A stretch of 64,000 nucleotides of DNA from Diphasiastrum complanatum (GCA_029204225.1 MU831830.1:1-64000), one strand, 5' to 3'; shown: positions 24,701 through 36,929, counted from the first letter of the stretch. Notes: a model not told the origin generated them from the letters alone. Translations and numbers: made by a program.

Positions 24701-26978
24701 CATTAAAGACAACTACATACAAGCTTCTCGTGCATGTAAGGTCTTCATATTCCAACTCTATAAAGGCGAAATAATCTTTGCAAGAGGTATCATCTATAGC
24801 ACTTGGGTTTAAAGGCTGGTTTTCTAACCATAACTAGCACGCTCTCTTCCTAAAATGGACAAGGTTGTTTGTGTCAAGCATAGTGCAAAATATCGCTATG
24901 GATTTAATCATTATATTCGCCTAGTAGTCAAAAGAGTATTGAAAATCCGACAAGTAGAGCAGAATTACCTATTCAAACCAATTGTTGAAAAAGGGTTACT
25001 CCATGGCATAGTTGCATGTTTCCAAAATAACCTTGAACCAAAAAAATAGTATCTATTGTTGGGATAGATAAAAACCATGAAATTCTTAAAAGAATTAATC
25101 CACAAAAAAATTCCTTGAATGAATTCCCCTTAAGAATTGCTTAGATTTCATATGCTCAACGAAAATTAGAAGTAGTCACTCCATCTAAAAGGAATTACCA
25201 AGCTTTCCATCTAGGGAAACACACATCATTCAAAAACTAGTTAGCAGTTGATCTAAATAAAAATTTACTTAATCTATGATTGAAAGTCCTTGCATAACCA
25301 AGAAAAGTTAGGATGACAAAGGACATCTTATATTGACATCAAGCATCTACCATTTTAAGGTATTCTCACACTTTGAGTACTTTTCTTGCAGGCCCATTTT
25401 CACAACATATGGGCAACATCTATTGGCATCTAGCGCCTATTTTGAAGAGTTTCTATAGTGATATGGCTTCATAAACACTTGCTGATTTTTGGTATACAAT
25501 TTTGAGGTTTGTAGCAGTTCATTTCCAGCCTATTATTGTTTTTGTGTGGACCAAAGATCTACTTGGGGTGATGACAAGACTCCGCTCCCTCAATAGCTTC
25601 TTATTACATATTATGTACCATACAATGTTCAAGAACACCTTTTTTTACCTTAAAACAAAAATCAGAACTTTGGAAAAAAGACCTAAAAAAAAGCAAGAAA
25701 AGAACATTTCAAACAACGTAACAAAGTTGACAACGTGATAGAACAAAAAAAAAACCAAAATTCCTATTCCTTTCTTCAGAACCCAAAAAATAATAATTTT
25801 GATGCACGTTCTCAGAAACCCTAACGGGATTACCCGAAATGCATTCTAAAACAAAATGTTCAATTATGTTACATACTTTTATACAAGTTGTGCTTCGGAG
25901 CCACTTAATTAGATTTCCAACTTCCAAAATTTTGACCAGTGTTTATTTTCATTGCCTTACCATTTCATTTTTGTCACCTTCTATGTTGTTTTGATTTCAC
26001 TTCTTTTTTTGCTTGTGTTTGTTTCGTCCAAAAGCTATTTTTATGCATATTGTAAAAAAGAAAACATATTTTCGATTCCCACTTGTATATTTTCATGGCA
26101 TACTCATGCCAAATTCATCATTTCTTTGCTCTATTCCTATCTATTATAGGTCCTCAAGCACCATTGAATTGGACAGCTGGTTGGATTCACAAGAGTGATG
26201 TTTTAGAATCACGTTTTTTGTTCGTTCTTTCAAGAGAACTCAATCTCGGTTGGAGGCATATTGACGAGATGCTTTCCCTTACAGTTGATTACACTTTTCT
26301 TGAGGTTCTTTTGTCCACATGTACCCAATAACATAAACATTTTCATATGTGATCACAGCACATTAGAAGACCAAATTTAAAAAAAAAAACATCTTCGCTC
26401 TATGTTATGCTTCGTCGTGTGCAAGAAATAAAGAATTAACATCTACAATTTAACAAAACGAATAGATTATCATGTGATTATGTCAACAAAATTTATGTAC
26501 ATGCTAAACTTCTTACCAATTTCACCTATGAGTTAGAATATCCATCATTCCATTTTCAAAAATCTAGGCTAGTGGGGACATAACTCATGCAACAATTTAG
26601 GAGACAATTGTTCGTACCATCTTCAAATATCTATTTGTGAAATTAGAATATATCCAATTTCACAAATTTACATAGAGACATCTAGGATAATATTCGACAT
26701 AACATGGGAGACATGCAATCTTCAATTATTTTGAGTCCACCTGCAAAGTCTTTGACCATCATCTTTATTATATGTTGATGTTGTCTACATAACATAGGTA
26801 TTACGAGACATGCAATATTCAACCCTATGGAGACTATGCGAAAAGTCTTAGACCATCATCGTTAATGCTTATCAAAAGGCCTCCAAAAGTTGAATCGTCT
26901 ATTGTATTTTTCATGGGCCTTTCACTTGCTTCAGATTTGACAACAAATGAGAATATTGTGATAGTTATCCAATTTCCA
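21799..26978. repeat. Large tandem repeat, copy 2
   Basis: Direct-orientation partner of 14,963-20,985. It contains an internal duplication (about 22,908-23,105 repeated at 23,358-23,535). It also has an extra 25,622-26,757 segment, after which the word TTTATTATATGTTGATGTTG resumes the match. The 64-aa frame at 24,855-25,049 is nearly identical to that at 19,920, but neutral similarity explains this. Confidence 0.85.
25622..26757. other. Segment present only in tandem copy 2
   Basis: Inserted relative to copy 1 between CATATTATGTACCATA and TTTATTATATG. Several overlapping frames at 25,950-26,330 are open on the plus strand but match no family I recognise. No terminal repeats or target duplication are obvious, so it may instead be a deletion from copy 1. 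Confidence 0.5.
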
Positions 26979-27842
26979 TGAAAGCGATACAATTGTTACG
27001 TTAATGTTTGATGAATAGGGCCTATGACACTTAATCAAATCTATAAAACACTATGTTTACATCTTTTGAGAAGCAAATGGAGAACTACTATCCTAAAACT
27101 AGCTAAGAGAATTTTCAATTCTATTTATGCATGTGGAGCTCCGACCAGTTAATCATACCAAAGCCTATAATTGATTTTCCTTGTAGAAAAATCAATGTTT
27201 GGAATACCCAACAATAGAAAGCACCCAAAGATGCACAAAAAGAGAAGATTGCCTATCATTTACCCACAAAATTGTACTAGAGCTAACCAAAACTTAGAAG
27301 AATACTACGCATATAAATCACTAGCTATTTTACATAACCAATCATAAAACAAAAACTCATGTTTTGTCTTCGAGTTGGGGAGATCACACTGGCATCGTTT
27401 ACATCCCAATATGAAAATGCTTGTTTAAAATTCTTCAATAAAAAGGATCCAAGGAGCCAACCTACAAATATGTGAAACTTAAATTTATTTGTAAAACTGG
27501 TATAAAATGGATGGACAAGCAAAGATTAGAAAAATCACATTGATAAATAATTTCTTGTAAAAAGGTATAGAGAACATTGAACTAGTTAAAACGATAAATA
27601 AAGTCCCTCCTCAATTGCTCCATTTGCTCCTTGCTCTCTCATTCTACCTCCTCTTTCATTTATTGCTATCCTGCCTTTGCCAAACAGGTAACATTCCATT
27701 CCATTGGCTTGCATACATCATTATGACAAAGACAAATTTCTTAGAAAAAAATGTGAGTCATGCTAGATTTTAAATAATAGGATTACTTGCAAACAAATGT
27801 TAATGTATAGGTTATCTACTAAAAAATCTCGAGTCATATTTT
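26979..27842. other. Intron-like DNA, no gene seen
   Basis: AT-rich sequence downstream of RING exon 1 on the minus strand, so inside the proposed first intron. It contains a CT-rich tract (27,600-27,680) but no coding signal. Confidence 0.5.
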
Positions 27843-27970
27843 TCAAATGCCTTGATAGACAACAAATGAGGCTGCATTCTTTTGGTACCAATATGCCTTC
27901 AAATTTGTGGTCCAGAAAATCATTGAGAGAAAACAGGCCTTAAAGCAATAAAGCAATAATACTAACTTAC

Positions 27971-28127
27971 CGAGACGGAAGAGATGACCACATTTGAGTT
28001 TTGCAATAGATCGCTCGCCCCCGCCCACATCTTTTACAGCATCCAAACACACAGAACAAGATACTGTGCTCTGACCAAGAAATGAACTCTGGACTTGAGC
28101 AACGTCTGCAGAATTTGGACCCTCCAT
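27971..28127 (-). CDS. RING-finger protein, exon 1 (first half of RING)
   Basis: Starts at ATG 28,127 (MEGPNSAD) and ends at a consensus donor, G|GTAAGT, at 27,970. The 157 nt encode 52 residues plus one base. Residues 24-46 hold the first RING ligands: C24-S-V-C27, then C46-G-H48. The exon stops just before the Asp completed by exon 2 at 14,181. A plant RING E3 role (E2 binding, ubiquitin transfer) is inferred from the joined motif. A second, tandem copy of most of this exon lies immediately upstream and is dead by an in-frame TGA. Additional upstream coding exons are possible. Confidence 0.7.
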
Positions 28128-28142
28128 TTCAGCGGGATGTAT

Positions 28143-28265
28143 GCGATGCACCCACATCGTTTACAGCATCCAAACACACAGAACAAGATACTGTGCTCTG
28201 ACCAAGAAATGAACTCTGGACTTGATCAACGTCTGCAGAACTAGGACCTTCCATTTCAGCGGGAT
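28143..28265 (-). pseudogene. Tandem duplicate of RING exon 1, dead
   Basis: About 126 bp repeating the exon from its start through CSVCLDAVNDVG, with substitutions. ATG at 28,254 opens the same frame but meets TGA shortly after entering the second unit. If transcribed, this acts as a roughly 40-codon upstream ORF ahead of the ATG at 28,127. The unit is shared only partly with the left segment A copy. Confidence 0.75.
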
Positions 28266-29104
28266 GTAGGCGATGCACTTAGCTATAATTGTTGCAGAAT
28301 GTAGAATGGTACTCCAGATGAGTGCCTTGAGAAGGTAGCTTGTTTCGCTCTGTGTTACCGAAGAGATAGTTAGGAGCAAAGATTATGGTAACTAAATGAA
28401 CTGGGAAAAAGCAGTTAGCTCCTTATATACGAAACCCAACGTCTATTTAAATCGACATCAATTATCGCATCAAGCGGATGCTTTTTAGACAAACCTTATA
28501 ATGTGCTGTTGCCAAATCAAATACTTGACATTCCGGAATGAAAATTTCCAACGGGTCGCTAAATTTAATAAATGACTCCTTGAGCCTATTCTGGAAGTTA
28601 AGCTATCATATTCTGTATGGTTAAACTCATTCATTGTCCTTAAATTCAAGCAATGTCACATTTGACTCCACAAAAAAGCGGCAGAAGAGATCCAGAACTA
28701 AACTTTTAACTGACCAGTTGGTAAATTTTAACCTTCTAGGCCTTAAAACCACTGGCCGCAGATACAACAAAGGGGCGTACCCCGGAGGCAAGTATTGCGT
28801 ATTTGTTTCTGAAACCCAATCGCAAATGTGGCCCTCTATCCTGCCAAATGCAGAGCGCAAAACAATCCGCTGAATGTAGAGCACATCAAAGGCGGAAGTG
28901 CTAGTAAAAACTCCTATTGCTAGCTAGCATCTGCGAACAGAAACAATTGCTTCTGGAGCTTGGACAAACACACAATTGCTTCGAACTAGAGGACCGAAAT
29001 GATTGATTATCGGACAGGAAAGAGAGATAGAGAAAGAAAGCGATCGGGTAATGAAGCAAACACGCGCATCTACAAATGAATTAATGAATTAATGACAGAA
29101 AGAA

Positions 29105-29450
29105 GGAGAGAGCAAGCAAGACGTTTCCCAGGGTCGGAAGGAGGCCCGGGAAACGTCTGACACGTTGTCCGTCGCATCGCAGCGTCGGAGCTGAGCATCA
29201 GGCACGGCAACCGTCGGATCAGATCACAAAAGCGAAAATAGGGCACGCCCACCGTCCGATCGGACCACCGGAGCGGGAGATCAGCCCATGAGGGCCGTCC
29301 GCGGGGATGGTCTGGGCACGTGGCAGATCATGATTGGGACACTTGGCTGACGGTGAGTGGATGACAATGTTTAGCGTATGTCAGCTAGCTTCGAGGGCCG
29401 ACAAGTGGCAGCGGCTGATTGGAACAGGTGGCCGTAGGTGTGTCGATCTT
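29105..29450. promoter_or_regulatory. CpG-rich interval upstream of RING exon 1
   Basis: GC- and CpG-rich island in AT-rich DNA, about 1 kb upstream of ATG 28,127 on the minus strand, matching 955-1,310. It includes GGCACGTGGCAG (a G-box) near 29,318. A promoter or 5' exon of the RING gene is the simplest explanation, but no TATA or start site can be assigned. Confidence 0.4.
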
Positions 29451-29513
29451 ACCACTTACATAACAAAAAATAATAAATATTGTTACCCGACCAACAATAA
29501 GATCACTAGTAAG

Positions 29514-30105
29514 ATGGGATCTGCTGGAGCATACCTTTTAGAAACTAGTGACAGATTGAATTTTACAAATTATGCTATTTGGAGGGTTAAGATGGAGTCA
29601 CTCTTGGTGCTCCAAGACCTATATAAGTTCTTAATTGAAGATGAAGATGAACCTCTAGGTGCACATGAATTAGTGAGATACAAAAAGAGATCTACGCTAG
29701 CGCTTCGTTGTGTGAAAACGAACGTGAGCGACGTCTTTTGAGGGAGTAACATCATGTAAAAGTGTTAAAGAGGCTTGGGAGTCTTTAAAATCAATCTATG
29801 AATGTAGTAACACTTCAAGAGTACTCATGCTTAGAAATCAGATTTCGCAAAGCGTGAGGAGAAGTGAGGAGAGTGCACAGGATTACGTACGCAAAATCAA
29901 GTCTATTAGTAGGGAGTTGGCTCTATCAGAGAGAAGATTCATGATGGAGAGCTTGTAAAAATTGTTCTTAATGGCCTAGGAGATGACTTTGCAAATTTGG
30001 TCCAAAGTATTGCATCCAAGACATTTTGCCAACTATACAAAAACGTCACAGTGTATTAGTGGCTGAAGAGTGTAGAATGCTCCACACCAAGGCAAGAATG
30101 AGTAA
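29514..30105 (+). pseudogene. Copia gag N-terminal remnant (segment A, right)
   Basis: Starts at ATG 29,514 and is open for about 75 codons: GAYLLETSDRLNFTNYAIW, then KMESLLVLQDLYKFL and ALRCVKTNVSD. Frameshifted continuations match KEAWESLKSIYE, TSRVLMLRNQI and the MLRN-QDYV region of intact gags at 44,476-42,047. It lacks a zinc knuckle and pol. The first codon corresponds to the gag start of that lineage, so the remnant may have been captured as a gag-only fragment. Confidence 0.75.
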
Positions 30106-31084
30106 ATTTTTCTTATTCATTTGAAATTTTTTTCTCTCGATGTACATATATATGTATAATTTTTACAGATATTTACTTTATAATAGAGCTTAAGAACCTT
30201 AATATTAGAACTGATGATTCTTGACAAGTGAATAATCATTATATAAAGAAGTGCCAAGAATTATCTTGTAGGATATTATTAAGAATAGATAAGAATGAGA
30301 ATCCTAAAAGTAATTTGATGTCAAGAGTTTTTTATTTTAAAAATACAGACAATACTTGGAAGCGGAGACGCAAAAGACAAAAAAGGAGAAACTCACGAAG
30401 ATCCAAAGGAGAAAAAATCGAAAATCCAAAGGAAAACATGTGTAAGATTCGACTAAGCTTGCAAGACAGTCAGTGATAAATCCAACGAAGCTTGTTGGGG
30501 ATAGTCGAAAGATTCAACCAAGCTTGCAGGGTAGATGAAACAGAAAGGCAAAAAAGGATAAAAACCAAGTAGCAGATAGACAAAAAAGACGAAATTCCCG
30601 AAACTAGGGGAACGTGGGAAAGCATTAATCTCGAGAAAGAGGAAACTCCCAAAAATGAAAGATCGGCATACAACTTTGAAGTGCTTTCGAAAAAATGGAC
30701 GAAAGCGAGAAATTCGAAAATCTAAAAAAGTGCCAAGATAGCGAATTTGGGATAGAGAAGTTTCTAACAAATAGATTAAAAGGCACATTTGGGGATAGCG
30801 GAAGTGGAAGAGCAAAAGTTTTGTTTTGTGAGGATCTGGTTCTTGTTTGCTTCTCAAAGTTCCTAACAGTTATTTTACTGGGACAGCGAAAAATGGATCA
30901 AAATAAAAAAGGCGAGTAAAGTAACTCTTTTTCTGTTATAGATTGATAGTTTGTTTTACTCTTTCCCTTCTCCTTTTCTAATGGTCGTGGTCACTTCCAA
31001 AAACGCGACATCCTCAAGCTTGATCAGACTGCTCTTTCTCCTCACTCGAGCAGATCCCTTTGCTCTACCCCCTTTCTTAGTAGA

Positions 31085-31345
31085 TTGAACTTTGTTTCTC
31101 CTATCATCAGTGCTCCTAATAACATTCTGATTAACCCTAGGGGTCTTCTCCCTCTTCCGTCAACTTTCAACCCTACCATTAGTTATGTAAAAGCTTTAAA
31201 AAATAAGCCCTTTTCTCCTGCTCCTCTTTTCTCCACTGAGGATAAATGGGCCAACTTGAAACAGGTTACTATTTCTGTGGAATCCAAAACTAGCTTTGCA
31301 ATTTTGTCTCGATTTGAATTGAATAGGAATTTTGAAGTCAAGTGA
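31085..31345 (+). other. Conserved open frame in segment A
   Basis: An 86-codon plus-strand frame (NFVSPIISAPNNILINPRG, SYVKALKNK, WANLKQVTISVESK) with a broken counterpart at 2,955-3,210. The composition looks protein-like, and a LINE ORF1-like or gene-derived exon is possible. I do not recognise the family, and conservation may only reflect the duplication. Confidence 0.25.
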
Positions 31346-32037
31346 ATTGCATGTGATATTGACAATTGAATTAAGCTTGTGTTGGATTTATTCCTCAACT
31401 CTCGTAAATTTCATGTTAATCTAGTTCCATTCGATTGTTACAGTTTTACATGCATTGTCGCACAGTCTGCAAAAATGCGCTAGTATCAAAGATAAGCGTC
31501 AGAGTGGCAACCGACTTGTCGAGGAAGTCCAACTTGTCCGAGTTGTCGACTTAATCGACTATCGTCGGGACCATCAAGATTAGTCCACTTCATCGACCTC
31601 ATTGACTATCAATAGCAATATGCTCAACACCGGATAGTCGCAGTCTCCTAACACCCACTTATTGTATTGTGCAACCACTTGGACAAAAATAGCCACCGCC
31701 GCCACAATCTACCCAAGACGGTGCTACTACTCTATTTCCTTTTTGTACATACGTCAACACTAATGCAAATTGTATGTAGATGATGATCATTGTAACAAAC
31801 AACACAAGAGAATTATCATAGACAGACATTGTACATGCTTTCACGCATCGATTCTTTCTTTCAAACTGATTGTCAGTAATAAGCTCAAGCTTTTACAGAG
31901 CAGAGTTAGCTTCTTGAGCATGACGGTGTCGCCCACAATTGTCTTGTGCGCACATCATCAATATGACTTGTATTTTCATATAAACTAATTTGAATCAAGT
32001 ACTATCTTGTTATTGCATTCAGATCTTTGTCAATGTT

Positions 32038-32345
32038 GCATGCTTTGCTATTTCGTTTTTTGTTACTCTCTTACTATTTTGTATTAATGTCTGCTCTTCT
32101 TGCTTTCGCAAAGCGCAAACAGATTTTGTGTTTGCCTGGGTGATCCATTGTGATCCGCGCAGTAGTGTACGCATCGATGAGCTTTCCACCAACATCTCCC
32201 AACATAGTATTGGAGTCATTTTTATAGCTTGATGAGCTTCCCATAGAACCTAGTTCTTTCAGCCCATAAAATAATAGTTTTCTTGTTTTGTAAATAGCAT
32301 TAGATTTTCATTCTTAAATCATTGATAGTTATTAGTGTCACCTAG
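32038..32345. other. Spacer, no gene seen
   Basis: T-rich DNA leading to the Copia gag fragment. The last bases before the ATG could be its leader. Confidence 0.4.
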
Positions 32346-32357
32346 ACTAACTTCCAG

Positions 32358-32840
32358 ATGGATTCCCAAAGCAAAGTCAGTCTCATCATGGACAAGCTTA
32401 ATGGATCCAACTATAATCTACGAAAATTTAAGATGAAAAATGTGCTAATGGCTAAGGAGTTGTATGATGTTGTCATAGGTGCAGAGGCAAGACTCGAAGT
32501 AGACGACACTGCAATCTCCCGATGGAAGCTGAAGGATGGCAAAGCTTTTGTGCTGATTATCCTCAACATCTCAAACACACAAATCGGCCATGTGTTTGAA
32601 GATTAGACCTCCAAAAAAGTCTGGGACATCTTGAGCACATTGTACGATGTGCCTTCAAGCTACACCGAAGAAGAAGATTCTACTCACTCACGATGACAAA
32701 TGGTGATTCACTACAAAATCACATCAATCAAGAACCTGCTACAACATATGGTCGTTGTCAAATCATTAATTGACGATCAAGACACAATAATGACTTTTCT
32801 TTCAAGTTTGCCAAGCCCATATGACAACTGGGTGATGATT
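32358..32840 (+). pseudogene. Copia gag fragment (second family)
   Basis: Opens at ATG 32,358 with KLNGSNYNLRKFKMKNVLMAK, AISRWKLKDGKAFVLIILNIS and, after a stop, KKVWDILSTLYD and FLSSLPSPYDNW. This is the standard Copia gag order but from a different lineage than the three elements at the right. It is cut off at 32,840, where the sequence switches to a minus-strand Copia RT, forming a tail-to-tail junction. Confidence 0.75.
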
Positions 32841-32844
32841 ATTA

Positions 32845-35454
32845 CGACACACCTATAGCACCTCCGCAATCCGCATCCACATAGTCACATAACTTAGGTA
32901 AACCCTCATGCTTCCTGTACGTCAAGCCATAATATGGAGTGCCTTTGATATAACGCAAAATGCGCTTAGCTGCCTTCCAATGCATTTTTGTAGGTGCTGC
33001 CATAAACTGACTTACAATACCAACATCATAGCATATATTTGGTCTAGTCGTGGTAAGGTAAATCAAGCTCCCTACTAACTGCCTATACAGCAGCGTAGCA
33101 TCAAATGGATGTGACTTGTCAAGCTTAGAAAGCTTTTTACTTGGTTCAATAGGAGTGTTCATTGGCTTGCAATCCTACAACCTGAACCTGTGCAACAACT
33201 CTCTGACATACTTCACCTGTGTTAAACCCACTTCATGTCCTTTTTGCCACACCTCCACTCCAAGGCAATAATGCATTAGGTTGAGATATGTCATCTCAAA
33301 TTGTTCCATGAGGTCTTTCTTGATCATGTCTATCATCTCTTGATTATTTTTTGTGATAATCAAGTCATCAACATAAAGAGCAATCAAAACAACCATACCA
33401 TCAAAGCACAAGACCTAAAGATTCGGATCAGAATGTGTTCTCACCATCCCCTTAGAATGAAAGTAGGCATCAATCCTACTGTACCACGCACGTTGTGCCT
33501 GTTTAAGACCATAAAGTGATTTCTTCAAGCAAAATACTTTATTCTCCTGTCCTTTTGCTACAAAGCCTTCAGGCTGATCCATGAACACCTCTTCTTCTAA
33601 CTCACCATTTAGAAAAGCAGATTTCACATCCATCTGATGCAAAGGCCAAACAAAATGTGAAGCTAAAGCAACAAGTAGACGTAGATTATTCCACTTACAA
33701 ACTGGCGCAAAGGTCTCCTCATAGTCGATCCCTTTACTTTGTGCGTATCCGTTGATCACCAATCTAGCTTTGTGCTTTGCTATACTTCCATCTGTATGGT
33801 ACTTAGTCTTGTACACCCATTTGCAACCAGTGGATTTCTTGCCAACTGGTGGTTCTACTAAGTCCCATGTGCTATGCTTAGCAATTGACTCCATCTCCTC
33901 TCCCATGGCCTTGACCCAAATGTCATCATCCTTTGCTTCAACATAAATCGAAGGTTCTTTGCTTTGGATAATGCTAGATAAGAGAGCATAATTTGCTTCA
34001 TACCTTTCAGGTGGTGCCTTCTCTCTTGTTGATCTTCGTAGGTCTCCCTGGCTAGATGATCTTGGAAAGTCATCCATATTGCGGCTCTCCATCAATCTTT
34101 CAAACCATTTAGGGAGCTTCCTGTCAGATGATCGGCTTCTTGGTTAAAATTTATCCCAAGACACATCTTTCTCCTTGCGTTTGTCACCTGCAACTTAAGA
34201 TAGATTGTCGTACTATGCATGCTTGTAACCAAAAATCTTTTGCTAGTTCCTTCTCAGCTAGCATAGATCTAACACTTTGCACAATTGTACGATTCTTGCA
34301 CTCAGCTACACCATTGAGTTCAGGAGTATGAGCTTGCATAGATTGTCTTTTGATCCCACATTGAAAACAAAGATCATTGAAGTCGGTAGACTTGTACTCA
34401 CTTCCACTATCTGATCTTAGAACTTTGATCTTCCTGCATGTTTGATTTTTGACCAGTGCTTTAAAGCTCTTTAAAGTGTCAAACGCATCCGATTTCTTCT
34501 TCAAGAAGTAAATTCACATCTTACGTGACATATCATCAATGAAGGTCATGAAATAGAAGGCTTTACCTAAGGACATAGTCCTCATAGGCCCACATAGATC
34601 TGTGTGGATCAAATCCAGGATGTTCTTTGCCCTTACAACACCACCTTTATTGAACTTCTCTCGATGTTACTTCCCATATACACATTATTCGCACATCGAC
34701 TTCAAGTGGTATCATAGACAATCTTATTCCCATTTCCAGTTTTCTCATCAAACTGAGGCTTCCTAGGTTCAAATGACCAAGCCTTTTATGCCACAGTTCA
34801 GTTTGCGATGGAATGGTCGAGATAAGTCCATGTTGCCCCTTGGTTGTAGCATTCAACCTGGACAATTTAGTATTAGGCTCTCTTATACCATCTGCAATGA
34901 TTTTGAACTTTTGGTTCACATCCTTCACAAAGCAATGATCATGGCCAAATTTTACTTTCGACTTTTGATCAGTAATGATTCCAACAAAAAGTAGATTTTT
35001 CTTCAAACCTGGTACATAAAGTACCTCCTTAATCGTCCTGCTTTTGCCATCAGGTAATGCCCTTGCCTTTGTCTTGCTTTTGGCGTGTCACAAGTGCCTG
35101 ATCGTTAGTGTTTTGACATCTAGCTTTCACCATTTCTCGTCGTTGCTCCTCCTGCATCAAGATTCTTGTGAGCTCGTCAAAGGTTAGCAATCCTTCTCTT
35201 GATGCTATTCTGCTCACAAACATTTGATAAGGTTCTGCAGTGCCGCACGATGCATTGTGCACCAGCTCAACATCACGTATGCGATCACCAATAGAATGCA
35301 GTTCATCCCTCATTGTCTTAATGCTGGTCATGTACGTCTGGATGTGAGTAATCTTAGGAAAGACACCCCGTGAGGTTTGGACAACATCTAAGCCTTCAGT
35401 AAAGAGCCTATAAGTATTAATACATCGCTTATGCGCACATCTCGAAGGAGACAA
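32845..35454 (-). pseudogene. Degenerate Copia element (RT-RH, INT, gag)
   Basis: Read on the minus strand from the right: gag C-terminal half (35,454-35,050), then directly GAG-pre-integrase ELWHKRLGHLN near 34,800, integrase core (RSDSGSEYKS, HTPELNGVAECKNR) at 34,500-34,200, and RT at 34,095-33,415 (KARLVINGYAQSKGIDYEETFAP, MDVKSAFLNGELEEEV). ALYVDDLIIT follows at 33,370 and a partial RNase H ends at 32,845. The zinc knuckle and protease are deleted. Stops and frameshifts split it into five frames. No LTRs are recognised at either end. Confidence 0.85.
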
Positions 35455-35960
35455 GGAAGAAATTTGACTTCCAAAGTCTCAAAGCCATCCTTGTTGGCAA
35501 CACTTTCTCTGAAAACACTTACAAGTTGTCTGACTCCGATACCCAGCAGACCTTATTCAGCAGGGATATTCGACAACGAATCAGAAGAAGATGTTGCTAC
35601 AATTCAGAGGCAACACAACCAAGGATTTGATCATCAATCGATGCCACCTCCAAGAAGATCGAATGGAGTGTGCACACAGCCCACAAGGTATATGATGCAA
35701 ATCGATCGAAGGAATCGCGAAAGCGAAGCAAACGATGCAATGCAATTCAGATGGAGTTCAGATGTGATTGTTGGTCACTGCCAGCTGAATTACTCCTTGT
35801 TAGTGGATTTTAGAGAATCTCCAGATGCCGACCCAAGCTGAAGACACAGAGTATCTCTCACCCATGACCGAGGAGGTCTCACCCATGACCGAGGAGGTCT
35901 CAGAAGGAGGAGAGCAGAAGAAGCTAAGAGCTGAGTATGAGAGCCGAGGATTACTAGCTA
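35455..35960 (+). other. Unrecognised DNA with a 21-bp tandem repeat
   Basis: A plus-strand frame (35,431-35,841) is open but low in recognisable features. At 35,856-35,901 a 21-bp unit, TCTCACCCATGACCGAGGAGG, occurs twice in tandem. The region may be the 3' end of a retroelement before the LTR-like sequence. Confidence 0.4.
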
Positions 35961-36520
35961 GGATGACAGTTATTATCTATGTGAGCCTACATGGTGTATC
36001 CCAGAGAAGGAACGACCATGTAAGAGCTAGTAATATTTCCTAGGCATTGTAAATAGTGTAGACCCCTTAAATAATTAGAGTGAGCCACCTTTGGATGGTG
36101 ACCACTAGTGGAAGGGCTTTTTTCACTTGTAATTTTCAAATTAGTGGAATTGCCACTTGAACTCCACATGGGCAGCCTTCTTGCTTATTTAAGGGCCCCC
36201 TCTCTTGTGAAGGAGCTTTGATTGTATTGTCAATTCCTCTCGAGTGAATAAAAGAAGATCTTCCATGAGTTCTTGACGATTGTGAAGCTCCTTATTCATG
36301 GCAATCTTCTTGATTGAAATTTCTATGAGCATGTTCTGATTTCCTTTGTGTTTGTGGATTAATTAAATTTCTTGCTTACTCTGTTGCTTGTAGAATGTAG
36401 ATGTGGATTAATTTTCTTGTTTCTTGATTTTGTAGTTTTAGCATGCACGTAAACTATAGAGGCTGAGAGGTGTGGATCTGATTTGCATACTCTCTAACAA
36501 TCCTATCCTTGATTGTTCTT
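35960..36520 (+). other. LTR-like sequence
   Basis: Contains a TATTTAAG promoter-like box near 36,186 followed by CT-rich DNA and GTGAATAAAAGAAG near 36,244, the layout of a plant LTR with promoter and polyadenylation signal. No second copy or target duplication is in the window, so it could be a solo LTR or fragment. Confidence 0.35.
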
Positions 36521-36785
36521 GGGTATACCAAGCATCAGTGTTTCTTGATGCTTGAGTTGCTAGAATGCTGTTAGGAAGCTAGTTTTTTGTTTTTTGTTTC
36601 TTGTTGAGTAGCTTAATCTTGATTTCCTAAGATAGTTTGGTAGATAGATTGCAGATGTGCTCTTTGATTTAGAACATTGATCTATGTTGAGCTAGGACTG
36701 GTTGCATGGCTTGTAAATGCATGTAGCTGAGTAACGTAACTGTTTCTCCCCACTGACAGGCTGGAAATACACGTTGTAATTTGAG

Positions 36786-36917
36786 AAATACTTTTGCTTG
36801 GAAACTGTTCTAACAAGAAGATTAAACCGTAAAGATCTGTAACCAACAGAAGTAACAAAGAAGAACGGAAAAAAATCGTGTTCACGGATTCAGTTGGAAT
36901 CTGGCAACATTTGGCAC
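36786..36917 (+). repeat. Dispersed repeat shared with 7,231
   Basis: Matches 7,231-7,362 with scattered substitutions, from CTTTTGCTTGGAAA to CAACATTTG. Part of a retroelement-like repeat family with two members here. Confidence 0.75.
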
Positions 36918-36929
36918 TCGTATGGAAGA

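Larger units (their letters stand above)
28025..32037. repeat. Segment A, right copy
   Basis: Partner of 1-3,897. It includes the intact RING exon 1 region, upstream DNA, CpG-rich interval, Copia gag remnant and unrecognised conserved sequence. After 32,037 it continues CTTTGCTATTTCG, whereas the left copy passes into the short tandem repeat and Gypsy DNA. Confidence 0.9.

Noticed and set aside
19920-25049. Near-identical 64-aa frames at 19,920-20,114 and 24,855-25,049
   Set aside because: They lie in two copies of the same tandem repeat, so similarity is expected without selection. No start context, homology or splice sites support them.
26083-26331. 82-aa frame in the copy 2 extra segment
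   Set aside because: Several overlapping frames of similar length exist there, with no homology or splice signals.
35431-35841. 136-aa plus-strand frame
   Set aside because: Its start overlaps the antisense of a Copia gag remnant, and it contains no recognisable domain.
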